Positions 8,763-18,316 are shown, numbered from the stretch's first letter. The stretch: DNA of 64,000 bases from Canicola haemoglobinophilus (GCF_002015075.1 NZ_MUXZ01000018.1:34872-98871), one strand, 5' to 3'. Notes: a model not told the origin generated them from the sequence alone. Program-made: numbers and translations.

Positions 8763-9071
8763 TTAACTGACTTTTGGACCAGCCCGAATAGGTGCTTGAT
8801 AATTAAATTGCTGAACTAAAAAGAGCGGTGCAATTTCAAAGAGAATTGTGGGTTCAGCAATAGCTAGACGCAATTGCAATAATTGTTGCTGTTGTACTTG
8901 CTGAATTTTTGCTGCAGTTTGGTAAAGCTGTTGGATTACTCTCTGTTCTCTAGGATAATCACTCGCGATGTTTTGTGGCTCTAGATCTTGTGCGATAGGT
9001 AAAGTAAAGATCGCTATGACACTTAATAGCAATTGCGACCAAAAATACTGTTTACCTTTAATTAAAATCAT
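8763..9071 (-). CDS. secM: SecM-like secretion monitor with terminal IRAGP arrest motif
   Basis: A 102-residue protein with a signal-peptide-like N-terminus (a basic start, then QLLLSVIAIFTLPIAQ), a glutamine-rich helix, and a C-terminus ending QAPIRAGPKVS. The IRAGP core equals the essential end of the E. coli arrest peptide, with the proline four residues from the stop. The upstream FxxxxWI half is not conserved (L, Q and F occupy those places), and proline replaces the glycine before IRAGP. Position directly upstream of secA supports the call: nascent SecM stalls until pulled by the translocase, raising secA translation. Divergent arrest motifs have been described in Pasteurellaceae. A strong promoter precedes it. 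Confidence 0.85.
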   Translation of the reverse strand: MILIKGKQYFWSQLLLSVIAIFTLPIAQDLEPQNIASDYPREQRVIQQLYQTAAKIQQVQQQQLLQLRLAIAEPTILFEIAPLFLVQQFNYQAPIRAGPKVS

Positions 9072-9104
9072 CGTTTTATTACATCACCACAAAAATTTCT
9101 GCGT

Positions 9105-9133
9105 ATTGTAGCGGAAATTCGCTACAATGTCAT
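9105..9133 (-). promoter_or_regulatory. secM promoter inside a 9-bp palindrome
   Basis: On the minus strand ATGACA (9133-9128) and TACAAT (9110-9105) are separated by 17 bases, and the start codon is 34 bases beyond the -10 box. ATTGTAGCG (9105-9113) and CGCTACAAT (9120-9128) are perfect inverted repeats with a 6-base spacer, so the plus strand carries the same -10 hexamer facing dciA. Confidence 0.65.
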
Positions 9134-9174
9134 AATTCTGCGCAAAATATTAGGCTAAAACTTGGAAAATCAAG

Positions 9175-9483
9175 ATGAGATACAGTAAACCGACTAATTT
9201 CAATGATTTATTGGAACTTTCCCCTTTAATGAAGATCATTCGAGAAACCTCGGTTTTAGATGAGTTAAATGAACAAATGCAATCCTTATTTCCTGTTGAG
9301 TTCAAAGGATTTTACCGAGTTGTAGGCTTTGATGCAGAGGCTATCTTAATTGAAGTTGTTAACGCCACCGTTCGGCAAGCTTTCCTTTTCCAACAATCAC
9401 CTTTATTGCAATTAATTCAAAGCTATTATCCAAGTGTGAATAAATTGACCTTCAAGATTAATCCTGAGCTAAAACCGACTTAA
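9175..9483 (+). CDS. dciA: DUF721/DciA-like helicase-loading protein
   Basis: A 102-residue protein matching the DUF721 pattern: an N-terminal LMKIIRETSVLDELNEQMQ helix, a central strand (FYRVVGFDAEAILIEVVNA), then VRQAFLFQQSPLLQLIQSYY and a C-terminal beta strand. DciA is the ancestral loader or operator of the DnaB replicative helicase in bacteria that lack the phage-derived DnaC, as Haemophilus does. DUF721 genes commonly neighbour secM-secA in gamma-proteobacteria, which supports the call. Assignment is from pattern and context, not alignment. Confidence 0.7.
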   Translation: MRYSKPTNFNDLLELSPLMKIIRETSVLDELNEQMQSLFPVEFKGFYRVVGFDAEAILIEVVNATVRQAFLFQQSPLLQLIQSYYPSVNKLTFKINPELKPT

Positions 9484-9512
9484 AATAATTGGAGGGATTT
9501 TTTAATGAATGC

Positions 9513-9540
9513 TTGCACCTCAGTCAGGTTGCACTATAAT
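9513..9540 (+). promoter_or_regulatory. Promoter upstream of pyrH
   Basis: TTGCAC (9513-9518), 16-base spacer, TATAAT (9535-9540). The predicted transcription start lies about 33 bases before the pyrH ATG. The -10 box is perfect. Confidence 0.7.
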
Positions 9541-9580
9541 AAGCGGAATTTTATTTCTGGGTTATTGAAGGGGTAAGAAA

Positions 9581-10297
9581 ATGAGTAAACCTGTTTACAA
9601 ACGTATTCTACTTAAACTGAGTGGAGAAGCATTACAAGGCGAGGAAGGGTTTGGAATTGACCCATCTATCTTAGATAGAATGGCATTAGAAATCAAAGAG
9701 TTATTAGGCATGGGCGTTGAAGTCGGTGTTGTTCTTGGTGGTGGTAATTTATTCCGTGGGGCTAAATTAGCTAAAGCTGGTATGAATCGTGTTGTTGGTG
9801 ACCATATGGGAATGTTGGCAACTGTGATGAATGGTTTAGCAATGCGTGATGCATTACATCGTGCAGATGTAAATGCTAAATTAATGTCAGCTTTTCAATT
9901 AAATGGTATTTGCGATACTTATAACTGGTCAGAAGCGATCAAAATGTTGCGTGAAAAACGTGTTGTGATTTTCTCCGCTGGAACTGGTAGCCCATTCTTT
10001 ACTACAGATTCTGCCGCTTGTTTACGTGGGATTGAGATTGAAGCAGATGTTGTTTTAAAGGCAACTAAAGTTGACGGTGTTTATGATTGTGATCCTGCGA
10101 AAAACCCTGATGCAGTACTCTACCACAAATTATCTTATGCTGAAGTGATTGAAAAAGAGTTACAAGTAATGGATTTAGCCGCATTTACTCTTGCTCGTGA
10201 TCATAATATGCCAATTCGTGTATTTAACATGGGTAAGCCAGGTGCATTGCGTAATGTCATTTTAGGCGAAAAAGAAGGGACGTTAATTTGCGAATAG
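9581..10297 (+). CDS. pyrH: UMP kinase
   Basis: PyrH phosphorylates UMP to UDP at the head of pyrimidine nucleotide supply. The 238-residue protein has the bacterial UMP kinase features: [13 protein letters not shown] at the start, [18 protein letters not shown] for phosphate binding, and the [20 protein letters not shown] segment near the nucleotide site. AAGGGG lies 7 bases before the ATG. The pyrH-frr order is the common bacterial arrangement. A promoter with a perfect -10 box lies immediately upstream. Confidence 0.97.
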   Translation: MSKPVYKRILLKLSGEALQGEEGFGIDPSILDRMALEIKELLGMGVEVGVVLGGGNLFRGAKLAKAGMNRVVGDHMGMLATVMNGLAMRDALHRADVNAKLMSAFQLNGICDTYNWSEAIKMLREKRVVIFSAGTGSPFFTTDSAACLRGIEIEADVVLKATKVDGVYDCDPAKNPDAVLYHKLSYAEVIEKELQVMDLAAFTLARDHNMPIRVFNMGKPGALRNVILGEKEGTLICE

Positions 10298-10350
10298 TCG
10301 CAAATTAGCACAAATTAATAACTTATTTTATTATTTTTAAAGGAATTATT

Positions 10351-10908
10351 GTGATTAACGAAATTAAAAAAGATACGCAACAGCGTATGGAAAAAAGCCT
10401 TGAAACATTAAAAGCACATATTGCAAAAATTCGTACGGGTCGTGCACAACCTAGTTTATTAGATGGTATTCAAGTGGAATATTATGGTTCGCCAACACCT
10501 TTACGCCAAGTTGCCAACGTAGTAGCTGAAGATGCTCGTACTCTAGCTGTAACTGTGTTTGATCGTTCATTAATTGGTGCAGTAGAAAAAGCAATTTTAA
10601 CCTCAGATTTAGGCTTAAACCCATCTTCTGCGGGTACCACAATTCGTGTACCACTTCCGCCATTAACAGAAGAACGCCGCCGTGATTTAATTAAAATTGT
10701 TAAAGGCGAAGGGGAGCAAGGTAAAATTGCAATCCGTAACGTACGCCGTGATGCTAATGATCAAATCAAAGCATTATTAAAAGACAAAGAAATCAGTGAA
10801 GATGAAGAGCGTAAAGCACAGGATGAAATCCAAAAAATCACAGATACTTTTGTGAAAAAAGTTGATGAAGTCTTAGCTGATAAAGAAAAAGAATTACTTG
10901 ATTTCTAA
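10351..10908 (+). CDS. frr: Ribosome recycling factor
   Basis: With EF-G, RRF splits the post-termination ribosome. The 185-residue length is standard. The family signature [20 protein letters not shown] lies near the N-terminus, with [20 protein letters not shown] in the middle and the long helical hairpin after it. The start is GTG at 10351 with AAAGGA 8 bases upstream. A strong terminator follows the stop, closing the pyrH-frr unit. Confidence 0.97.
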   Translation: MINEIKKDTQQRMEKSLETLKAHIAKIRTGRAQPSLLDGIQVEYYGSPTPLRQVANVVAEDARTLAVTVFDRSLIGAVEKAILTSDLGLNPSSAGTTIRVPLPPLTEERRRDLIKIVKGEGEQGKIAIRNVRRDANDQIKALLKDKEISEDEERKAQDEIQKITDTFVKKVDEVLADKEKELLDF

Positions 10909-10924
10909 TTCTATTAAATTCGCG

Positions 10925-10950
10925 AAAACGCAGTTTTTACTGCGTTTTTT
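10925..10950 (+). terminator. Rho-independent terminator after frr
   Basis: AAAACGCAGT (10925-10934), a TTTT loop, and ACTGCGTTTT (10939-10948), followed by more T. The stem is 10 bp and perfect. Confidence 0.9.
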
Positions 10951-10986
10951 ATTATATAGTTGATAAATTTCAATCCTCATTCCTAT

Positions 10987-12186
10987 ATGAACAATAAACA
11001 AAAACTGGTCATTCTTGGTTCTACTGGCTCTATTGGTACTAGCACACTTTCCGTTATTGAACAAAACCCTGAACAATATCAAGCCTTTGCCTTGGTTGGC
11101 GGAAAAAATGTAGATCTTATGTTGCAACAAAGTATCAAATTCCAACCACAATTTGTGGCAATGGACGATGACAGTGCGGCGAAAAATTTGCGAGAAAAAT
11201 TGACCGCACTTGGTAGCAAAACAGAAGTATTGAGTGGACAAAAAGCCATTTGCGATCTTGCTGCTCACCCAGATGCCGATCAAGTGATGGCCGCTATTGT
11301 TGGTGCAGCAGGCTTATTGCCGACATTATCCGCGATACAGGCGGGCAAACGGGTGTTATTGGCAAATAAAGAGTCTTTAGTTACTTGTGGCAAAATTTTT
11401 ATTGACGAAGTGCAGAAAAATAAGGCTCAACTTTTGCCCGTTGATAGCGAACATAATGCGATTTTCCAATCGCTACCGCCACAAGCTCAGCAACAAATAG
11501 GTTTTTGTCCATTGCAACGGCTAGGGATCAGTAAAATTGTGCTAACAGGATCTGGCGGTCCTTTCCGCTATACAGAATTGTCGGAATTTGAACATATTAC
11601 GCCAGAGCAAGCAGTGGCTCATCCAAATTGGTCGATGGGTAAAAAAATCTCGGTAGACAGTGCCACTATGATGAACAAAGGCTTGGAATATATTGAGGCT
11701 CGTTGGCTGTTTAATGCCTGTGCCGATGAAATGGAAGTGATTGTACATCCGCAATCTATTATTCATTCTATGGTGCGTTATATTGATGGTTCTGTAATTG
11801 CTCAAATGGGAAATCCTGATATGCGAACCCCTATCGCAGAAACCATGGCATATCCAAACCGCACTTTTGCGGGTGTGGCGCCATTGGACTTTTATCAATT
11901 AAATGGATTGACTTTCTTAAAGCCTGACTACCAGCGTTATCCTTGCTTAAAATTAGCCATAGATGCCTTTGCAGCAGGGCAATATGCCACAACTGCGTTA
12001 AATGCCGCTAATGAGATTGCGGTGGAAGCATTTTTGAATAGACAAATCAAATTTACCGAGATTGCTCAAATTAACACTGCAGTTGTCGAAAAAATGGAAA
12101 GCCAAGCCATTACCTGTATAGAAGATGTATTGCTGGTGGATAAGCAAGCGAGAAAATTGGCGAAGGAATTTATTTTAGGAGCATAG
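10987..12186 (+). CDS. dxr: 1-deoxy-D-xylulose 5-phosphate reductoisomerase
   Basis: Dxr makes 2-C-methyl-D-erythritol 4-phosphate, the first committed step of the MEP isoprenoid pathway that feeds undecaprenyl phosphate and quinones; uppS is two genes downstream and ispE is at 42.2 kb. The 399-residue protein has the NADPH fold ([14 protein letters not shown]), the metal-binding [13 protein letters not shown] and the GSGGPFR loop. ATG 10987 (MNNKQKL) is chosen over an upstream TTG because it matches the usual length. No clear Shine-Dalgarno sequence precedes it. Confidence 0.96.
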   Translation: MNNKQKLVILGSTGSIGTSTLSVIEQNPEQYQAFALVGGKNVDLMLQQSIKFQPQFVAMDDDSAAKNLREKLTALGSKTEVLSGQKAICDLAAHPDADQVMAAIVGAAGLLPTLSAIQAGKRVLLANKESLVTCGKIFIDEVQKNKAQLLPVDSEHNAIFQSLPPQAQQQIGFCPLQRLGISKIVLTGSGGPFRYTELSEFEHITPEQAVAHPNWSMGKKISVDSATMMNKGLEYIEARWLFNACADEMEVIVHPQSIIHSMVRYIDGSVIAQMGNPDMRTPIAETMAYPNRTFAGVAPLDFYQLNGLTFLKPDYQRYPCLKLAIDAFAAGQYATTALNAANEIAVEAFLNRQIKFTEIAQINTAVVEKMESQAITCIEDVLLVDKQARKLAKEFILGA

Positions 12187-12187
12187 T

Positions 12188-12694
12188 ATGGCTGATCCAC
12201 ATATTAAATCACCGATGGATTTTTGGGATTATTTAACGGTTATTTTATATCGCTGTGGTTTTGTTTTAGCCGCAATAATGACCGCACTTTTATCTTACAA
12301 GCCAGAAATTGCACAGTATGGAATACTGATTGCAGCAGTTCTATGCGCTTCTTCTTTACGTATTTACTTAAAGCATATTCGTTTGTTATTGCAAATGGCG
12401 ACGTGGATTGCGTTAATTTGCCAAGCGCTTAATTTTCCTGAACTTGCACTAGGTGGAGCATTGTTAACTTTAGGCGGGCTGGCTTTTAAAGAATATTTTT
12501 GTTTTCGGATTTTTGCTTTGAATTTGCAGCCCTTGTTTGTTGCAGGGCTTTGGTTCAGCATACAATTTAATTTGAGTTATGCGGTTTATGTCTTATCTGT
12601 TATAAGTGCGGTGCTTTTTCTCATAGTTTCTATTCAAAAATGGAGAATGCCGTTGCATTTTGATATTGGCGATAAAACCAAATATCAAATTTAG
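12188..12694 (+). CDS. Integral membrane protein, DUF2301-like
   Basis: A 168-residue protein with a short polar start (MADPHIKSPMDFWDYL) and about five hydrophobic segments, ending in a charged tail. It resembles the uncharacterised inner-membrane family DUF2301 (COG5413); I recognise it by pattern only. The start is 1 base after the dxr stop, with TAGGAGCATAG providing an overlapping Shine-Dalgarno sequence inside the dxr end. Two exact uptake sequences lie inside (12281 and 12604). Function is unknown. Confidence 0.7.
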   Translation: MADPHIKSPMDFWDYLTVILYRCGFVLAAIMTALLSYKPEIAQYGILIAAVLCASSLRIYLKHIRLLLQMATWIALICQALNFPELALGGALLTLGGLAFKEYFCFRIFALNLQPLFVAGLWFSIQFNLSYAVYVLSVISAVLFLIVSIQKWRMPLHFDIGDKTKYQI

Positions 12695-12874
12695 TGCGGT
12701 AAGAATAAAAGTATAGTGATGTTGTTTACTGATAAAAAGTAAGGAACGAAGCTATACTTTCATGATGAATTAAAGGGCGGTCTTTTCTCTCTTTGCTTTC
12801 CTTTTCATAGCAAGCCATATTAACTTATGGTATATTCACACCCAAATTTTACCTTGATAAAAATCGATTTAATC

Positions 12875-13600
12875 ATGACAGAGTTAGCGTTAAATTTAGA
12901 CAACATTCCTCAGCATGTTGCTATTATCATGGATGGCAATGGGCGTTGGGCAAAACAACAGGGAAAGATGCGCATTTTTGGACATAAGAATGGGATTAAG
13001 GCAGTTCGCGAGTCTGTTTCTTATGCGAGAAAAATGGGGATTAAAGTACTTACTTTGTATGCCTTTAGTAGCGAAAATTGGAGCCGTCCTGAAAATGAAG
13101 TTAATGCTTTGATGTCCTTGTTTATGCAAGCCTTAGATTTTGAAGTAAAAAAATTGCACAAAAATAATATTAAATTAAAAATTATTGGTGATGTTTCAGG
13201 ATTTAATGTCGGTTTGCAAGAGAAAATTCAAAAAGCCGAAAAATTAACTGAAAATAATACCGCACTTATCTTAAATATTGCGGCAAATTATGGTGGTTGC
13301 TGGGATATAGTGCAAGCAACACGCCAGTTAGCGCAATTAGTTAAAGAGGATAAGTTGCACATTGACGATATTAATGGGCAAATTTTTCAAGAGTATTTAG
13401 CAACAGGTTCACAACCGCAAGTAGATTTATTGATTAGAACCAGTGGTGAGCAACGTATAAGCAATTTTTTGTTGTGGCAAATTGCTTATGCTGAGCTGTA
13501 TTTTACCGATACCTTGTGGCCAGATTTCAATGAACAAGAATTTAATCAAGCAGTATTAGCTTATCAACAACGTAATCGCCGTTTTGGTGGTTCTGAATAA
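12875..13600 (+). CDS. uppS: Undecaprenyl diphosphate synthase
   Basis: UppS condenses eight isopentenyl units onto farnesyl diphosphate to give the C55 lipid carrier for peptidoglycan and surface glycans. The 241-residue cis-prenyltransferase has [14 protein letters not shown] with the catalytic aspartate at residue 20, the SSENWSRP loop, and the C-terminal [15 protein letters not shown] with AYAELYF. ATG 12875 ([10 protein letters not shown]) fits the family; an upstream ATG at 12827 would add 16 residues of no family character. It overlaps the Shine-Dalgarno region of cdsA. Confidence 0.95.
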   Translation: MTELALNLDNIPQHVAIIMDGNGRWAKQQGKMRIFGHKNGIKAVRESVSYARKMGIKVLTLYAFSSENWSRPENEVNALMSLFMQALDFEVKKLHKNNIKLKIIGDVSGFNVGLQEKIQKAEKLTENNTALILNIAANYGGCWDIVQATRQLAQLVKEDKLHIDDINGQIFQEYLATGSQPQVDLLIRTSGEQRISNFLLWQIAYAELYFTDTLWPDFNEQEFNQAVLAYQQRNRRFGGSE

Positions 13601-13613
13601 TGGAGAAACAGTT

Positions 13614-14477
13614 GTGCTTAAAGAACGAGTATTGTCAGCTATTGTATTAATTGCGGTGGTTTTAGCAGCATTATTATGGTTTTCGCCTTTTTATTTTGCT
13701 TTAGCTCTTGGCGTTGTTGTTACCTTAGGTATTTGGGAATGGACCCAATTTGGGCTAATTAAACAAGGTTTTTGGCGTTTATTGATTGCTGGGCTATCTG
13801 GTGCTTTTATCTTTTTATGGGTTTTTGGCGAGGCTCATCTTTTAGATGTTGGTCGAGTGTTTGAAAGTTATGCAGAGCCTTTATTATTAGTTGCTGTTAT
13901 TTGGTGGTTAGTCGCTTTATTTTTTGTTATTCGTTACCCTTCCTCTGCAAAAATTTGGGCTAAATCTTCTTTTCTACAACTTATTTTCGCATTCTGTACT
14001 TTAGTGCCTTTTTTTGTCGCTGTATTACGTTTACGCTTGGATAATTATGCTTCTAATCATTACCATGGTTTAATGTTATTGCTTTATGTCTTTATTTTAG
14101 TCTGGGCAGCCGACTCAGGCGCATATTTTGCAGGTAGAGCATTTGGTAAACATAAATTAGCGCCAAAAGTTTCCCCAGGAAAAACTTGGCAAGGGGTTTT
14201 TGGCGGGCTAATTACGGCAGGAGTTTTAGCCGCACTTTTCATTCATTTTGCTCCAGTAGATCTTTTTACTGTAGAAAGAACGCCTTTTATTTTGTTATCT
14301 GTTGCTACGGTAGCTATTTCTGTATTGGGCGATTTAACGGAAAGTATGTTTAAACGTGAGAGCGGTATTAAAGACAGCAGTCAATTAATTCATGGTCATG
14401 GTGGGATTTTAGATCGTATTGATAGTTTAACTGCTGCAGTACCGTTTTTTGCTTATTTCTATTTTTATTGTTTATAG
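13614..14477 (+). CDS. cdsA: Phosphatidate cytidylyltransferase
   Basis: CdsA makes CDP-diacylglycerol from phosphatidic acid and CTP, the branch point of phospholipid synthesis. The 287-residue protein has about eight hydrophobic helices. Its C-terminus carries the family signature, including KRESGIKDSSQLIHGHGG followed by ILDRIDSL. GTG at 13614 is the best start: GGAG lies 8 bases upstream, and the start is 13 bases after the uppS stop. The uppS-cdsA-rseP-bamA-skp-lpxD order is the classic envelope operon. Confidence 0.95.
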   Translation: MLKERVLSAIVLIAVVLAALLWFSPFYFALALGVVVTLGIWEWTQFGLIKQGFWRLLIAGLSGAFIFLWVFGEAHLLDVGRVFESYAEPLLLVAVIWWLVALFFVIRYPSSAKIWAKSSFLQLIFAFCTLVPFFVAVLRLRLDNYASNHYHGLMLLLYVFILVWAADSGAYFAGRAFGKHKLAPKVSPGKTWQGVFGGLITAGVLAALFIHFAPVDLFTVERTPFILLSVATVAISVLGDLTESMFKRESGIKDSSQLIHGHGGILDRIDSLTAAVPFFAYFYFYCL

Positions 14478-14485
14478 AGATTATT

Positions 14486-15817
14486 ATGTCATTTCTTTGG
14501 TCTTTAGGTTCTTTTCTTATTGTTATTGGTGTACTAGTTTCAGTGCATGAGTACGGTCATTTTTGGGCAGCACGAAAGTGCGGTATTAAAGTTCATCGTT
14601 TTTCTATTGGTTTTGGTAAAGTTGTGTGGTCGAGAGTGGATAAGCATGGCACAGAGTTTGCTGTATCTGTAATCCCTCTGGGCGGCTATGTGAAAATGTT
14701 GGATGAACGCAATGAAGAAGTGCCTGAAAACTTAAAGTCACAAGCTTTTAACAATAAATCCATTTTACAGCGTGCTTTTGTGATTGCAGCTGGACCAATA
14801 GCCAATTTCCTTTTTGCTGTTTTAGCCTATATGATGGTTTATTCTATTGGTATTCCCAGTGTGAAACCTGTGATTGCTGAAATTACACCTCATTCTTTGG
14901 CCGAAAAAGCTGGAATTGAGCCTTACTCACAGATTACGGCAATTGATGGTACGTCAACGCCAGACTGGGAAAGCATCAATATGGTACTTGCAACTAAAAT
15001 GGGTGATGAACAGGTAACGTTAACGCTTTTAGCACCTTCTGCAACAAATATTGAGCAAAATAAGGTTTTAGATTTATCCGAATGGCGTTTCGATCCAGAA
15101 CAAGAAACTGCTTTTGGTGCATTAGGTATCGTTCTTGTGCGAACTAAAATTGAATTGACCTTGTCTAAGGTCGCTGATAATTCTCCTGCACAACAAGCAG
15201 GTTTATTGGTGGGCGATCAAATTTATTATCAAAATGAGCCAATGAAATGGCGTGATTTTATTAATTTTGTTAATAAAGGAGATAGCTTTGATATTCAAGT
15301 ATTACGCAGTGGAGAATTCTTCGATAAAGTAATTACCCCTACTCTGAATGAAAAAGGGAAATGGTTTGTCGGTGTAGCGCCAACCGTTCATCCTCTTAGC
15401 GATGAGTATCGGACAGAATTAAAATATGGCTTTTTTGATGCCTTTATCAAAGGTGTTGAGAAAACTTATCAATTGAGTAAATTAACCATTCAAGTTATTG
15501 GTAAGTTGTTTACAGGGGATCTCTCGGCTAAAAATTTAAGTGGTCCAATTTCCATTGCTAAGGGCGCAGGAGCTTCTTCTGAAATTGGTTTTGTGTATTA
15601 CCTTAGTTTTATGGCATTGATTAGTGTTAATTTAGGTGTTATGAATTTGTTTCCATTGCCTGTATTAGACGGTGGTCATCTACTTTTCTTAGCTATCGAA
15701 AGAGTAAAAGGTAGTCCTTTATCAGAGCGTATGCAGAATTTTGCTTATAGAATTGGAGCAGGATTATTGCTTATATTAACAATATTTGTATTGTTTAATG
15801 ATTTTTTACGTTTATAA
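14486..15817 (+). CDS. rseP: Site-2 intramembrane metalloprotease RseP
   Basis: RseP cuts anti-sigma factor RseA within the inner membrane during the envelope stress response and clears signal-peptide remnants. The 443-residue protein has HEYGH in the first membrane helix (zinc ligands), GYVKM, tandem periplasmic PDZ domains (about residues 115-290) and the second active-site helix MNLFPLPVLDGGH. ATG 14486 (MSFLWSL) follows AGAG and the cdsA stop by 8 bases. The next gene, bamA, is a sigma-E-type target in enterics. Confidence 0.96.
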   Translation: MSFLWSLGSFLIVIGVLVSVHEYGHFWAARKCGIKVHRFSIGFGKVVWSRVDKHGTEFAVSVIPLGGYVKMLDERNEEVPENLKSQAFNNKSILQRAFVIAAGPIANFLFAVLAYMMVYSIGIPSVKPVIAEITPHSLAEKAGIEPYSQITAIDGTSTPDWESINMVLATKMGDEQVTLTLLAPSATNIEQNKVLDLSEWRFDPEQETAFGALGIVLVRTKIELTLSKVADNSPAQQAGLLVGDQIYYQNEPMKWRDFINFVNKGDSFDIQVLRSGEFFDKVITPTLNEKGKWFVGVAPTVHPLSDEYRTELKYGFFDAFIKGVEKTYQLSKLTIQVIGKLFTGDLSAKNLSGPISIAKGAGASSEIGFVYYLSFMALISVNLGVMNLFPLPVLDGGHLLFLAIERVKGSPLSERMQNFAYRIGAGLLLILTIFVLFNDFLRL

Positions 15818-15819
15818 TC

Positions 15820-15837
15820 GTTAAGTTTTTACTTAAC
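15820..15837 (+). other. Small hairpin between rseP and bamA
   Basis: GTTAAGT (15820-15826) and ACTTAAC (15831-15837) pair around TTTT. There is no T-run after it, so it looks like a leader or processing structure rather than a terminator. Confidence 0.4.
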
Positions 15838-15884
15838 TCATAAACAGACTTTAGATAATTCTTTATTACAGGATAGAACTAACG

Positions 15885-18254
15885 ATGAAAAAACTCCTAC
15901 TTGCCAGCCTATTGTTTGGCTCTACTAGCGTGATTGCAGCTCCATTTGTTGTGAAAGACATTCGTGTCAATGGTGTTCAAGCGGGCACTGAAAGTGCGGT
16001 CTTATCTGAAATACCAATTCGTATTGGACAAAGAGCTACAGATAATGATATTTCAAATGTGGTTAGAACATTATTTTTGCGAGGCTATGATAATGTTCAG
16101 GCTGTTCGAGAGGGAGATACTTTAGTTATTTCCGTATTACCGCGATTAGTTATTGCAGAAGTTACTTTAGAAGGAAATGAATCTATTCCTAATGAGGCTT
16201 TGAAGGAAAACTTAAATGCAAATGGTTTCGCAACAGGTGATATTGTAAATCGAGAAAAGCTGGAAGCTTTTCGTAAAAGTTTACTGGACCACTATCAAAC
16301 AGTGGGACGTTATAATACCACTGTGGATGCTATTGTTAATCCACTGCCAAATAATCGAGCAGAAGTAAAAATCCAAATAAAAGAAAGTGATGTGGCAAAA
16401 CTGAAAGAAGTGAGTTTTGAGGGAAATGAGGTTTTTAGTAGCGGTAAGCTACAAGAGCAGATGGAATTACAGCCAGATGCTTGGTGGAAATTATTTGGTA
16501 ACAAATTTGAAGCAAATCAATTTAATCAAGATTTGGATCTTATTCGTGAGTTTTATTTAGAGCGTGGTTATGCAAAATTCCAAATTGTTGATACTGATGT
16601 TCAGTTAAACGATGAAAAAACAGAAGCTAGAGTTGCGATTAAAGTTAATGAAGGTGATAAATATTCTGTAAATAGTGCCCGCATTGTTGGTGATGTAGGT
16701 GGTATGTCTGAGGAATTATCTCCGTTGCTTAAACAAATCTATGTTGGAGATACTTTCCGTCGCAGCGATATTACTAATGTTGAACAGCTTATTAAAGCAA
16801 AATTAGGTGAGCAAGGATATGCAACTGCGCAAGTAGCTGTAAATCCAGTGTTTAATGATGCTGAGAAAACTATTGATTTAACTTTTGTTGTTGATGCGGG
16901 TCGTCGTTATTCTGTTCGACAAGTACGTTTCGAAGGTAATACGGTGACTGCTGATAGCACATTACGTCAGGAAATGCGTCAGCAAGAGGGTACTTGGTTA
17001 TCTTCTCAGTTAGTAGACTTAGGTAAAGTGCGTTTAGAACGTACAGGTTTCTTTGAAAGTGTTGAAACAGAAACTAAAACTAACGATCAAATAAATGATC
17101 AAGTTGACGTTATTTATCGAGTCAAAGAGCGAAATACTGGAAGTATAAACTTTGGTATTGGTTATGGTACAGAAAGTGGCTTGAGTTATCAGGCAAGTGT
17201 GAAACAAGATAATTTCTTGGGAATGGGATCGTCAATTAGCTTAGCTGCTGCACGTAATGATTATAGTACAAGTGTTAATTTAGGCTATAACGAACCATAC
17301 TTTACTAAAGATGGTGTAAGTTTAGGTGGAAATGCGTTTTTTGAAAATTATGATAACTCAAAAAGTGATACTTCAGCTTCGTTTGGGCGTACAACTTATG
17401 GTGTAAATGGAACTTTAGGTTTCCCTGTAAATGAAAATAACTCTTACTATTTAGGATTGGGTTATGTTCACAACCAATTAAAAAATGTGACGAAAGAATT
17501 TAGCCGTGATTTATATCGTCAATCAATGAATTATCCAGATTGGACTTTCAAATCACATGATTTTGAGTTTTCTTTCGGTTGGAATTATAACAGCCTAGAC
17601 CGTGGTTATTTCCCTACATCTGGGGTGCGGGCAAGTATTGGAGGTAAAGTTACTATTCCTGGTTCAGATAATAAATACTACAAAATTAATGCTGATGTAC
17701 AGGGGTACTATCCATTAGATCGTGATCATGCTTGGATATTAACAGGTAAATTATCGGGTTCTTACGCAAATGGTTTTGGTGGAAAACGTTTACCTTTCTA
17801 TCAAACTTATTCTGCAGGTGGTATTGGTTCAGTTCGTGGTTTTGAGTATGGTGCAATAGGCCCTAAAGCGATCTATTGGAATAATAACTGCAATGGTGGT
17901 GCTGGATATTGTTCATTGAGTGAAGATGTTGTGGGTGGTAATGCTATGACATTAGCAAGTATTGAACTTATTGTTCCAACTCCATTTGTTGCTGATAAAA
18001 ACCAACGTTCAGTTAGAACATCAATCTTTGCTGATGCCGGTTCCGTATGGAACACTAAATGGAAATCGGATGGTAAAAACTTCACAAATGTACCAGATTA
18101 CAGTAGCCCGAGTCGTATCAGAGCTTCTGCCGGTGTTGCATTCCAATGGAACTCTCCAATTGGACCATTGGTATTCTCTTATGCAAAACCACTTAAAAAA
18201 TATCAAGGTGACCAAGTTGAACAATTCCAATTTAGCATTGGGGGATCTTTCTAG
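15885..18254 (+). CDS. bamA: Outer membrane protein assembly factor BamA (D15/Oma87)
   Basis: BamA inserts beta-barrel proteins into the outer membrane. The 789-residue precursor has a signal peptide (MKKLLLASLLFGSTSVIAA), five POTRA repeats (about 24-425, each with a VEGNE or FEGN-like motif) and a 16-strand barrel. The conserved VRGFEYGAIGP loop and a C-terminal aromatic residue (GGSF) are present. In Haemophilus this is the protective antigen D15. AGGA lies before the ATG. An extracellular cysteine pair (NNCNGGAGYC) is visible around residue 665. Confidence 0.97.
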   Translation: MKKLLLASLLFGSTSVIAAPFVVKDIRVNGVQAGTESAVLSEIPIRIGQRATDNDISNVVRTLFLRGYDNVQAVREGDTLVISVLPRLVIAEVTLEGNESIPNEALKENLNANGFATGDIVNREKLEAFRKSLLDHYQTVGRYNTTVDAIVNPLPNNRAEVKIQIKESDVAKLKEVSFEGNEVFSSGKLQEQMELQPDAWWKLFGNKFEANQFNQDLDLIREFYLERGYAKFQIVDTDVQLNDEKTEARVAIKVNEGDKYSVNSARIVGDVGGMSEELSPLLKQIYVGDTFRRSDITNVEQLIKAKLGEQGYATAQVAVNPVFNDAEKTIDLTFVVDAGRRYSVRQVRFEGNTVTADSTLRQEMRQQEGTWLSSQLVDLGKVRLERTGFFESVETETKTNDQINDQVDVIYRVKERNTGSINFGIGYGTESGLSYQASVKQDNFLGMGSSISLAAARNDYSTSVNLGYNEPYFTKDGVSLGGNAFFENYDNSKSDTSASFGRTTYGVNGTLGFPVNENNSYYLGLGYVHNQLKNVTKEFSRDLYRQSMNYPDWTFKSHDFEFSFGWNYNSLDRGYFPTSGVRASIGGKVTIPGSDNKYYKINADVQGYYPLDRDHAWILTGKLSGSYANGFGGKRLPFYQTYSAGGIGSVRGFEYGAIGPKAIYWNNNCNGGAGYCSLSEDVVGGNAMTLASIELIVPTPFVADKNQRSVRTSIFADAGSVWNTKWKSDGKNFTNVPDYSSPSRIRASAGVAFQWNSPIGPLVFSYAKPLKKYQGDQVEQFQFSIGGSF

Positions 18255-18289
18255 GGAACTTTCGGCTATTTCAATAGTCAGATATCAGG

Positions 18290-18316
18290 TCTGAACAATG
18301 AGTAATGTTGTTCAGA
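18290..18316 (+). other. Stem-loop between bamA and skp
   Basis: TCTGAACAA (18290-18298) and TTGTTCAGA (18308-18316) form a perfect 9-bp stem with a 9-base loop. No T-run follows, so it could be an mRNA stabilising or processing element that sets different bamA and skp levels. Confidence 0.5.

Noticed and set aside
10894..11283. 129-codon frame opposite the start of dxr
   Set aside because: It overlaps the frr terminator and the dxr N-terminus, and shows no recognisable motif.
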